The position numbers and the translations under genes are program-made. The notes beneath the pieces were generated by a model. It had not been told where the DNA came from. It saw only the letters and a list, made by a program, of their open reading frames with translations, and made no database searches. 16,014 bases of DNA from Actinomycetota bacterium (lineage in GTDB: Bacteria; Actinomycetota; Actinomycetes; Nanopelagicales; Nanopelagicaceae), in contig SXMA01000063.1 of NCBI GenBank assembly GCA_005777515.1, positions 1 through 16,014 of the forward strand, in the 5' to 3' direction. Of this stretch, positions 9,329 to 15,270 are shown in pieces. The first letter of the stretch is position 1. Each line of letters begins with the position of its first letter.

Positions 9329-9733
9329 ATGACAGACTTCAATGAGATATTAAATGATCGTGGCCGCGGGGCCCTTGATAAGAAGATGGGAATTGAAATC
9401 ACTGAAGCTAGCCCGCAGCGCCTAGTTGGCAGAATGCCGGTTGAGGGAAATACTCAACCTTTTGGCCTTCTTCATGGCGGAGCAAATGTTGTTCTAGCAG
9501 AAAGCTTAGGATCAGTTGGAGCCCATCTGCATGCAGGACCTTCTAGAAGAATTGTTGGCATTGAGATAAGTGCAAGCCATCACAAGAGTGCGACAGAGGG
9601 TTACGTAACAGCAGTTGCAACAGCAGTAACTCTTGGAAAGACTCTCTGCACTTATAACGTAGAGATTACAAACGATAAGGGCGAGAAAACTTGCACCGCA
9701 AGAATTACATGCTTGATTCTTGCCCAGCGCTAG
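9329..9733 (+). CDS. Hotdog-fold acyl-CoA thioesterase, MenI/YdiI-like
   Basis: Small thioesterase of the PaaI/YdiI type, 134 residues. The core PFGLLHGGANVVLAESLGS (residues 44-62) has the HGG motif (49-51) and the catalytic glutamate of the YdiI class (E58), and the rest follows YdiI closely: GIEISASHHKSATEGYV, then the last strands ending CLIL. YdiI hydrolyses 1,4-dihydroxy-2-naphthoyl-CoA in menaquinone synthesis, but relatives act on other aryl- and acyl-CoAs, and no men gene is nearby, so the substrate is not settled. A longer reading from TTG 9308 is possible; ATG 9329 fits the family start and the -10 at 9316-9321. It is the only plus-strand gene: it diverges from polA (39 bases between starts) and its stop abuts the livF stop. 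Confidence 0.88.
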   Translation: MTDFNEILNDRGRGALDKKMGIEITEASPQRLVGRMPVEGNTQPFGLLHGGANVVLAESLGSVGAHLHAGPSRRIVGIEISASHHKSATEGYVTAVATAVTLGKTLCTYNVEITNDKGEKTCTARITCLILAQR

Positions 9734-9743
9734 TTAATCTAGC
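9729..9743. repeat. Short inverted repeat across the two abutting stop codons
   Basis: GCTAG-TTAAT-CTAGC: a perfect 5-bp stem with a 5-base loop covering the thioesterase stop (9731-9733) and the livF stop (9734-9736). It has no T run, so it is weak as a terminator, but no other 3' structure is visible for either convergent gene. Confidence 0.4.
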
Positions 9744-10462
9744 TCGTTTGCCCCAGTTCCAAGATAAGCTGATTTAACATGCGGATCATTTAGTAAGTCC
9801 TTGCCCTTGGCTTCCTTGGTGATATTTCCAACTTCTAGAACATATGCTCGGTCTGAGCGCTGTAGCGCTTGCTGAGCATTTTGCTCTACTAGAAGAATTG
9901 TCACTCCAATTTTATTAATCTGGGTAATGATTCTGAAAATATTGGCAATCATCTGTGGAGCAAGTCCCATTGAAGGCTCATCAAGAAGGAGTACTTTTGG
10001 CTTAGCCATAAGCGCTCGCCCAATCGCAAGCATCTGTTGCTCGCCGCCTGAGAGAGTTCCTCCTGCTTGAGTAGCACGCTCTTTTAATCGTGGAAATAAC
10101 TCATAAACTGTTGCAAGATCCTCGGCAATCTCAGACTTCTTCATCTTAAGGTGGTATTTACCAAGTTCTAGATTTTCAAGAACGGTCATTCCAGGAAATA
10201 TTCCACGACCCTCTGGAGCTTGAGAAATGCCAAGTGAAACTCTTTGGTGGGCCTTATATTTCAAAATGTCTTCACCATCGTAGGTGATTGTGCCTGACGT
10301 TGGATTTAGTAGCCCCGAAATGGTCTTAAGGAGAGTAGTTTTTCCAGCGCCGTTGGCTCCAATGAGGGAGACAATTTCACCTTGGTTTACAACAAGTGAA
10401 ATGCCCTTAACTGCCTCGATTTTTCCATAGGCAACACGAAGATCTTTGATCTCAAGACGCAT
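9734..10462 (-). CDS. livF: Branched-chain amino-acid ABC transporter, ATP-binding protein LivF
   Basis: Second of the two ATPases that power the Liv importer for leucine, isoleucine and valine or related substrates. 242 residues, a usual LivF length. Walker A GANGAGKTT is at 35-43, followed by the Q-loop stretch, signature LSGGEQQMLAIGRAL (about 138-152), Walker B with LLLDEPSMGLAP, and the switch-histidine region reading ILLVEQNAQQAL, where LivF proteins carry Q-N in place of the usual H. The ATG lies inside the last codons of livG (11-base overlap), with AGGAG 9-10 nt upstream, so it is the last, translationally coupled gene of the operon. Confidence 0.96.
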   Translation of the reverse strand: MRLEIKDLRVAYGKIEAVKGISLVVNQGEIVSLIGANGAGKTTLLKTISGLLNPTSGTITYDGEDILKYKAHQRVSLGISQAPEGRGIFPGMTVLENLELGKYHLKMKKSEIAEDLATVYELFPRLKERATQAGGTLSGGEQQMLAIGRALMAKPKVLLLDEPSMGLAPQMIANIFRIITQINKIGVTILLVEQNAQQALQRSDRAYVLEVGNITKEAKGKDLLNDPHVKSAYLGTGANELD

Positions 10463-11228
10463 CTTCAGGTACTCCTAAATAAGCCTCAATAACTCTTGGA
10501 TCATCTTGAACTTTTCGAGGTGAATCATCGGCAATTTTCTGCCCGAAGTCTAGAACAACAACTCGATCTGACACTCTCATAACAAGAGACATATCATGCT
10601 CAATTAAAAGAACTGTGTATCCAGCATCACGTATCTTTCTAATAGTTGCCGCTAGCTCGACCTTTTCTGCAGGATTAAATCCAGCCGCTGGTTCATCAAG
10701 AAGAAGTAACTTTGGCTCTGCTCCCATCGCTCGTGCAATTTCGAGTCTTCTCTGCACTCCATAGGGCAAATTCTTTGCAAGACGATCTGCGTACTCGCCA
10801 ATACCTATAAAATCTAATAGTTCTTGCGCTCTTGCTTTATCACGCTTTTCTTCCCGACGTGATACTGGGAATCCAAATAGCCCGGAAACTAACCCAGATT
10901 TTTTATGAGTATCAGTTGCTGTCATAACGTTTTCAAGGGCAGTCATATCTCCCCATAGTCGAATGTTCTGGAAGGTTCGAGCCACACCCCTCTTTGTGAT
11001 TTTATAACGCTTCATACCAGATAGAGATTTCCCATCAAAAATAATTTCCCCCGAAGTTATCTGATACACGCCCGTGATGACATTAAAAACTGTTGTCTTT
11101 CCAGCACCATTAGGTCCAATTAGACCAAGAATTTCCTGCTTCTTAACATCAAAAGTTACCTCACTAAGGGCAGTTACTCCCCCGAATTTCATTGTGACAT
11201 TTTTAAGCTGCATTAAGGATGAAGTCAT
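10452..11228 (-). CDS. livG: Branched-chain amino-acid ABC transporter, ATP-binding protein LivG
   Basis: First ATPase of the Liv importer. 258 residues with Walker A GPNGAGKTT (38-46), the RTFQNIRLW Q-loop region typical of LivG, a degenerate signature LPYGVQRRLEIARAM (LivG proteins usually read LSYG.QR), Walker B LLLLDEPAAGFNP, switch histidine in LLIEHDM, and the C-terminal LivG extension ending in IEAYLG. Its ATG overlaps the livM stop by four bases (ATGA), and its own 3' end overlaps livF. It should form a heterodimer with LivF under the LivH/LivM membrane pair. Confidence 0.96.
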   Translation of the reverse strand: MTSSLMQLKNVTMKFGGVTALSEVTFDVKKQEILGLIGPNGAGKTTVFNVITGVYQITSGEIIFDGKSLSGMKRYKITKRGVARTFQNIRLWGDMTALENVMTATDTHKKSGLVSGLFGFPVSRREEKRDKARAQELLDFIGIGEYADRLAKNLPYGVQRRLEIARAMGAEPKLLLLDEPAAGFNPAEKVELAATIRKIRDAGYTVLLIEHDMSLVMRVSDRVVVLDFGQKIADDSPRKVQDDPRVIEAYLGVPEDAS

Positions 11229-12247
11229 AGCGCATCCTTTTTCACAATTGCCTTCTCACGTTTCTTCCGTGGCAACAAGCCATCTGGGCGGAGATTCATC
11301 ATGATTACCAAAACTAGACCGAAGACCAGAAGTCTTGCATCAGAGATGAAGCGAATGCGATCTGGCAGATATCCAAGAATAACTGCGCCAAGAATGACTC
11401 CCCAGATATTTCCCATTCCACCAAACACCACACAGGCAAGTATCAAAATTGAGATTTGAAGAGTGAAGTTATCTGGTGCAATAAATAAAGTCTTTGAGGC
11501 ATAGAAAACGCCGGCTGCTCCACCCACTGAGGCCCCGAGAACGAATGCCCAAACTTTATATTTAAATGTTGGGACACCTAGCAATTCTGCTGCATCTTCA
11601 TCTTGACGAATTGATTCCCAGGCTCGACCCGCTCGGCGAACTGAGAGGCGGCGCACCATCCAGATTGCAAACAAGATTAAAACCAAGAGAGTCCAGTAAT
11701 AAATGCGATGACTATCAAATCTATATTCAATTCCAAAAATAGCTGGAGGAGTTGGAATATTAATGATTCCTTCAGAGCGTCCCAGCGCACCAAGGTTTAG
11801 CGCAACAATTCTTACAATCTCACCAAATCCAAGAGTAATAATCGCAAGGTAATCGCCACGAAGCTTCAGAGCGGGAACTCCTAGAATAATTCCAGAAAAC
11901 ATGGCCATAGCAATTCCAATTGGCAAAATTTCCCAAGTGTTTAAGTCTGTCTTAGTTCCAAGCAAGCCCATGGTGTAAGCACCAATTGCAAAGAATGCGA
12001 CATAGCCAAGATCTAGTAATCCGCTCTTTCCAATAACAATGTTTAGGCCAATTGCCATAAGAACATACATAGCAATTGGGTAAACTAAAACTGATTCATA
12101 ATCAGCAATTGGAGTATTTAAAATCGTTCCTCCCATAAATGGAAGAGCCGCTGCAATTGCCAAACCACCGAGAGCTATGCCGACTCGGCCGAGGCGTCCT
12201 TGTCTCTCCCAGATTTCAGCTCCCTTATCGCGAAGATTTATCATCAT
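11225..12247 (-). CDS. livM: Branched-chain amino-acid ABC transporter, permease LivM
   Basis: One of two membrane subunits of the Liv importer. 340 residues, strongly hydrophobic with roughly eight to ten membrane segments, including blocks around IAMYVLMAIGLNIVIG and YVAFFAIGAYTMGLLG. The cytoplasmic coupling loop GRAWESIRQDEDAAELLGV (about 207-225) is the family's ATPase-contact motif. The C-terminus is basic and cytoplasmic. The start overlaps the livH stop as ATGATGA; ATG 12247 and the next ATG at 12244 are equally possible and differ by one residue. The livG start overlaps its stop. Confidence 0.95.
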   Translation of the reverse strand: MMINLRDKGAEIWERQGRLGRVGIALGGLAIAAALPFMGGTILNTPIADYESVLVYPIAMYVLMAIGLNIVIGKSGLLDLGYVAFFAIGAYTMGLLGTKTDLNTWEILPIGIAMAMFSGIILGVPALKLRGDYLAIITLGFGEIVRIVALNLGALGRSEGIINIPTPPAIFGIEYRFDSHRIYYWTLLVLILFAIWMVRRLSVRRAGRAWESIRQDEDAAELLGVPTFKYKVWAFVLGASVGGAAGVFYASKTLFIAPDNFTLQISILILACVVFGGMGNIWGVILGAVILGYLPDRIRFISDARLLVFGLVLVIMMNLRPDGLLPRKKREKAIVKKDAL

Positions 12248-13194
12248 GCCCTCGTCTGAGTTAGCGCTTCACCGAATAACCCATTCGGTCTGGTGTAGAG
12301 AATAAGTACGAGCACGATAAAGACAGTAACAGCCTTCCATTGAGTTCCTAGGAAGAATGAGGCATAAGTCTCAAGAAGGCCTAGAGCCAATCCGCCGTAG
12401 AAAGCGCCTTTGATGTTTCCAATTCCGCCCAAGATAGCTGCGGTGAATGCTGCAATTCCTAATTCAAATCCAATATTAGACGCTGTGTTTTCATACTTCA
12501 GGACATAAAAAAATCCAGCAGCACCAGTCATCAAGCCACCAACTAAGAATGTAGCTGAAACTACTCCATCAATGTTTATACCCATCAAACGGGCAGCATT
12601 CGGGTTCATTGAAACTGCGCGAATTGCCTTACCCATACGAGTTTTGTTAACAAAGGTAATAAGTACTGCAAAGAGGATTAATGCAGATATGACAATAATT
12701 GTGTTATCAATTCGAACGCCGGCATCAAAGAACTGCCCAATGAACTTCTTTTCCATAGCACGCGGACTTGCCACGGGGCGTGAATCAGTAAGAATTCGAA
12801 CGCTCTCTGCAAGTACCATGGAGACACCGATAGCTGATATCAAAGGAGCAAGGACTCCAGAATTCATTCGCCGTAATCTGCGATATGCAACAATCTCAAC
12901 CAACATTGAGAGAACTCCCGATACCAGCATGGAAAAAATTAGCGCTGTTGCAAGTATCAGCCAGAGGCGAGCGCCGGTTGCAGGTTCAGATGCTTGGGTA
13001 AATTTGAATAGATCTCGAATAATGATAATTGTGGCGAAAGTGCCAACCATAAAGATCTCGGAATTTGCAAAATTAATCATACGCAAGACGCCGTAGACCA
13101 TCGTGTAGCCAAGGGCTATGAGAATATAAATGAAGCCAAGGCTCAGCCCGCCAAAAGTCAGCGACCAAAACTGATCTTGAAAGTTACCTATCAA
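12244..13194 (-). CDS. livH: Branched-chain amino-acid ABC transporter, permease LivH
   Basis: Membrane partner of LivM. 316 residues; the N-terminal LGFIYILIALGYTMVYGVLRMINFAN block is diagnostic of LivH-type permeases, the coupling loop MGKAIRAVSMNPNAARLMGI (about 187-206) matches the family, and the GFELGIAAFTAAILGGIGNIKGA block follows. The start is TTG at 13194: AGGG lies a few bases upstream, an in-frame TAG lies three codons upstream and no ATG occurs before the conserved region. It opens the tightly overlapping livHMGF block and is separated from livK by a strong stem-loop, which suggests that it is made at a lower level than the binding protein. Confidence 0.95.
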   Translation of the reverse strand: MIGNFQDQFWSLTFGGLSLGFIYILIALGYTMVYGVLRMINFANSEIFMVGTFATIIIIRDLFKFTQASEPATGARLWLILATALIFSMLVSGVLSMLVEIVAYRRLRRMNSGVLAPLISAIGVSMVLAESVRILTDSRPVASPRAMEKKFIGQFFDAGVRIDNTIIVISALILFAVLITFVNKTRMGKAIRAVSMNPNAARLMGINIDGVVSATFLVGGLMTGAAGFFYVLKYENTASNIGFELGIAAFTAAILGGIGNIKGAFYGGLALGLLETYASFFLGTQWKAVTVFIVLVLILYTRPNGLFGEALTQTRA

Positions 13195-13230
13195 GGCGCC
13201 CTATTTCCTATCTAAACCTTCGAATTAAAG

Positions 13231-13265
13231 TTTCGGCAGGCTCTCGAAACGAGAACCTGCCGAAA
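13231..13265 (-). terminator. livK-livH intergenic stem-loop (partial terminator or mRNA-stabilising hairpin)
   Basis: Two 16-base arms (13250-13265 and 13231-13246) with a 3-base loop pair fully in the minus-strand RNA, including one U-G wobble that would be a mismatch on the plus strand. The following bases, CTTTAATT, are only moderately T-rich. It lies 18 bases past the livK stop. In many importers such a hairpin lets the binding protein be made in excess of the membrane parts. A leaky terminator and a 3' RNA protector are both possible. Confidence 0.75.
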
Positions 13266-13282
13266 GCTATTTTCCTACTTTT

Positions 13283-14437
13283 TTACTTTACTGGTCCTGT
13301 GAACGCGATTTTTCCGCCTTTAACTTCAAAGCCGTTCATAGCGCCACCAGCAACATCACCGTAAGCATCAAACTTGATTGTTGCTCCAGTTAATGACTTG
13401 CCGCTGTATGCCTTAACGCACTTAAGCATTGCTTCGCGTGTTGAAACACCCTTTGCAACGCAGCTTAGGAATACGTTTGTAGCATCGATGGACTCAGCAG
13501 CGTAAACGCCTGAGGCCTTACCCATGCTCTTCTTGAAATCAGCTTCAAGCTTTGCACTGATTTCAGCAAGAGGAACTGTTCCTGCAGTTAGACGAACACC
13601 TTCGAGAACTGATGCTGGTGCAAGAGTTACGAAGCTAGGGCTTAGAACGCCGTCGCCGCCTGCAAGAATTCCGGTGTATCCGCTATCACGTAGCTGCTTG
13701 AAGAATGGTGCAGCCTGTGGGAAGTAACCGGTGTAGATAACAACGTTTGCTGCTGCAGTCTTGATCTTAGAGATCGTTGCAGACCAGTCAGTTGTCTTGT
13801 CAGAAACGCTATCAAATCCAGCTGATTGACCAGCAGGAATTGCAGGCTTCATGTAATCAACTAGACCAACGCCATAAGCTGATTGATCATCGACTACGAA
13901 TACCTTAGGTGATGAAACACCCTTTGTAGCTAACTTAAATAGTGATGGACCCTGAACCTTGTCGGTTGGTGGTACACGGTGGAATACAGGAACGCCCATT
14001 GCGCCACCTTCAGCGGCTGGGTTTGTAATTGACACACGTGTTGCTGATGGAGAAATCATCGGCAATAGAGTCTGCTTGTAGTAAGGAAGTGCAGCAATTG
14101 TTGCACCTGAGTAAGCAGCGCCAACAAGACCAATGATCTTCTTGTTTGATGCGATTCCTGGAGCAACCTTTGCAGATTGTGCTGGATCGCCCTGGTCATC
14201 TGCCTGAACAACCTTGACTATGTACTTACCTTTGTTCTTCGCGTTAAAGAGTTTGACTGCATAAAGCATGCCAGCCAATTCGTCCTGGCCAACTGATGCT
14301 TCTTCACCAGTTAGAGGACCCTGAAACGCGAGGGTGATTGTCTTAGCTGCTGCATTTGACGCTGGTGCAACTGCAACCAGTGACGCAGCTGCCAGTGCGG
14401 CCGCTGCAGCAACCGAAATTAATCCACGCTTTTTCAT
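13283..14437 (-). CDS. livK: Branched-chain amino-acid ABC transporter, substrate-binding protein LivK
   Basis: Extracytoplasmic binding protein (Peripla_BP_6 type) that delivers branched-chain amino acids or similar ligands to LivHM. 384 residues. The N-terminus is a clear signal peptide: MKKR, an Ala/Leu/Val core to about residue 23, then APASNA with likely signal peptidase I cleavage near residue 29-31. There is no lipobox cysteine, unlike most Gram-positive binding proteins. The mature start ITLAFQGPLTGEEASVGQDELAGM and the later VGAAYSGATIAALPYY, MISPSATRVSITNP and VFVVDDQSAYGVGLVDYM blocks are typical of the family. ATG 14437 has AAAGG 6 nt upstream, and the stop of a seven-codon upstream ORF touches it. 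Actual ligand specificity cannot be read from the sequence. Confidence 0.94.
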   Translation of the reverse strand: MKKRGLISVAAAAALAAASLVAVAPASNAAAKTITLAFQGPLTGEEASVGQDELAGMLYAVKLFNAKNKGKYIVKVVQADDQGDPAQSAKVAPGIASNKKIIGLVGAAYSGATIAALPYYKQTLLPMISPSATRVSITNPAAEGGAMGVPVFHRVPPTDKVQGPSLFKLATKGVSSPKVFVVDDQSAYGVGLVDYMKPAIPAGQSAGFDSVSDKTTDWSATISKIKTAAANVVIYTGYFPQAAPFFKQLRDSGYTGILAGGDGVLSPSFVTLAPASVLEGVRLTAGTVPLAEISAKLEADFKKSMGKASGVYAAESIDATNVFLSCVAKGVSTREAMLKCVKAYSGKSLTGATIKFDAYGDVAGGAMNGFEVKGGKIAFTGPVK

Positions 14438-14461
14438 TTAGTACCTTTCATTCATGATCAT
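14438..14461 (-). other. Seven-codon upstream ORF abutting livK
   Basis: ATG ATC ATG AAT GAA AGG TAC TAA (M-I-M-N-E-R-Y) ends directly against the livK ATG. The second ATG is 7 bases after an AGGGGG run, a good Shine-Dalgarno spacing, and the livK Shine-Dalgarno (AAAGG) lies inside this ORF. It could couple or compete with livK translation. It contains only one branched-chain codon, so classic attenuation is unlikely. It may also be chance. Confidence 0.3.
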
Positions 14462-14462
14462 G

Positions 14463-14479
14463 CCCCCTGGGACAGGGAG
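14463..14479 (-). other. Hairpin in the livK leader
   Basis: A GC-rich stem, CCCTG-CAGGG extended by a U-G and a C-G pair on the minus strand (7 bp, loop of 3), lies just ahead of the upstream ORF. It may stabilise the 5' end or shape ribosome access. Confidence 0.4.
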
Positions 14480-14485
14480 GGGTGA

Positions 14486-14502
14486 AGGTTAGCCTTAGGT
14501 TA
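14486..14502. promoter_or_regulatory. AGGTTA direct repeat over the predicted livK promoter
   Basis: AGGTTA occurs at 14486-14491 and 14497-14502, exactly 11 bases apart (one helical turn). On the minus strand these are TAACCT boxes. The downstream one coincides with the best -10 candidate (TAACCT), 18 bases after a TTGCCC -35 candidate at 14510-14515; the upstream one lies in the spacer. A regulator bound here would block the promoter. The regulator is unknown. Confidence 0.4.
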
Positions 14503-14575
14503 AGCAGAGGGGCAACCTGGTTTATCGCTTAGAGAATTACATTCCTGTTATTTTTTGATGAAAAACGGCGCATAC

Positions 14576-15172
14576 CTATCTATTCGGAGCAGCCGAGGGG
14601 TCGATTACCGCTTTGGCTACCTCTTTCATCGAAATTCGCCGGTCCATCGCTGCCCGTTGAATCCATGAGAATGCCTCAGGCTCTGAGAGGTTTAGCGCCT
14701 TCATCAAAATTCCCTTAGCCCTGTCAATTAACTTTCTACTCTCCAATCTTTCATGAAGATCACTAACCTCAAGAGCTAGAGATTTCATTTGTCTATGACG
14801 ACTAATTGATATCTCAATTGCTGGGATTAGATCATTTATTGTAAAAGGTTTGACGACATATGCCATTGCTCCAGCATCACTTGCTCGCTCTATCAAATCT
14901 CTCTGGCTAAATGCAGTAAGCATTAGAACTGGAGAGATTTCGATTATCTGACTTGCAGCAGAGATTCCATCAAGGATTGGCATCTTGACATCAAGTATTG
15001 CTAAATCAGGTTTTAACTCTTTAGCAAGATCAATTGCTTCTTGGCCATTGCTTGCCTGGCCGACTACTTGATATCCCGATTCACTTAGCATCTCAACTAA
15101 ATCCATACGGATTAAAGTTTCATCCTCCGCAATCAGGATGCGATGGGAACCAGATTTAATATTAATACTCAC
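14576..15172 (-). CDS. pdtaR: ANTAR-domain response regulator, PdtaR-like
   Basis: Two-component regulator that acts on RNA, typically relieving transcription termination by binding paired hairpins. 198 residues. The N-terminal receiver has the acidic pair ED at 16-17, phospho-acceptor D61 in LAILDVKMP, the conserved threonine in MLTAFSQRDL and the lysine in VVKPF. A helical linker leads to the C-terminal ANTAR domain (about 145-195, LIDRAKGILM...AFSWIQRAAMDRR). It matches mycobacterial PdtaR closely across the whole length, as I recall that protein. Its partner kinase (PdtaS) is not in the window, as is usual. The start is GTG at 15172, the only start codon before the receiver; it begins two bases after the tRNA body, so there is no room for a Shine-Dalgarno. 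No clear terminator follows. Confidence 0.93.
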   Translation of the reverse strand: MSINIKSGSHRILIAEDETLIRMDLVEMLSESGYQVVGQASNGQEAIDLAKELKPDLAILDVKMPILDGISAASQIIEISPVLMLTAFSQRDLIERASDAGAMAYVVKPFTINDLIPAIEISISRHRQMKSLALEVSDLHERLESRKLIDRAKGILMKALNLSEPEAFSWIQRAAMDRRISMKEVAKAVIDPSAAPNR

Positions 15173-15173
15173 G

Positions 15174-15246
15174 TGCCTCGAGTCGGATTTGAACCGACAC
15201 TATGCGGTGTTTGAGACCGCCCTCTCTACCGTTGGAGTACCGAGGC
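15174..15246 (-). tRNA. tRNA with anticodon CAA (leucine by anticodon), short variable region
   Basis: Folds as a full cloverleaf on the minus strand: 7-bp acceptor stem (GCCTCGG/TCGAGGC with a final G-U), 3-bp D stem CTC/GAG with loop CAACGGTAGA, perfect 5-bp anticodon stem GCGGT/ACCGC with loop CTCAAAC, variable region ATAGT, T arm GTCGG/CCGAC with loop TTCAAAT, discriminator A at 15174. The anticodon is CAA, reading UUG. The D arm with 3 bp and GGTAGA resembles leucine tRNAs, and A73 fits leucine, but bacterial tRNA-Leu normally has a long variable arm, and here there are only 5 nt. CCA is not encoded. It sits between pyk and the response regulator on the same strand. Confidence 0.93.
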
Positions 15247-15264
15247 TAGATCTAGTTGATGAAT

Positions 15265-15270
15265 ATTCTA
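15265..15270 (-). promoter_or_regulatory. Possible -10 element for the tRNA
   Basis: TAGAAT (5 of 6 to consensus) on the minus strand overlaps the pyk stop codon TAG. Transcription would begin about 12 bases before the tRNA. The -35 region is poor, and no terminator separates pyk from the tRNA, so co-transcription with pyk is also possible. Confidence 0.35.

Noticed and set aside
12572..13096. 174-codon plus-strand open frame opposite livH
   Set aside because: Fully antisense to a well-supported permease, with a Ser/Arg/Ile-rich translation typical of a shadow frame and no start signal.
14481..14505. DtxR/IdeR iron box upstream of livK
   Set aside because: Only one half of the palindromic consensus matches well; the second half has the wrong orientation (AGGTTA instead of TAACCT), and an iron link to a Liv importer has no support in the window.
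14505..14580. Terminator after the response regulator (T run and short complementary A/T stretches)
   Set aside because: The only pairings are an AT-only TTTTT/AAAAA stem or a 4-bp CGGC/GCCG with a loop of over 20 bases; neither is a convincing terminator.
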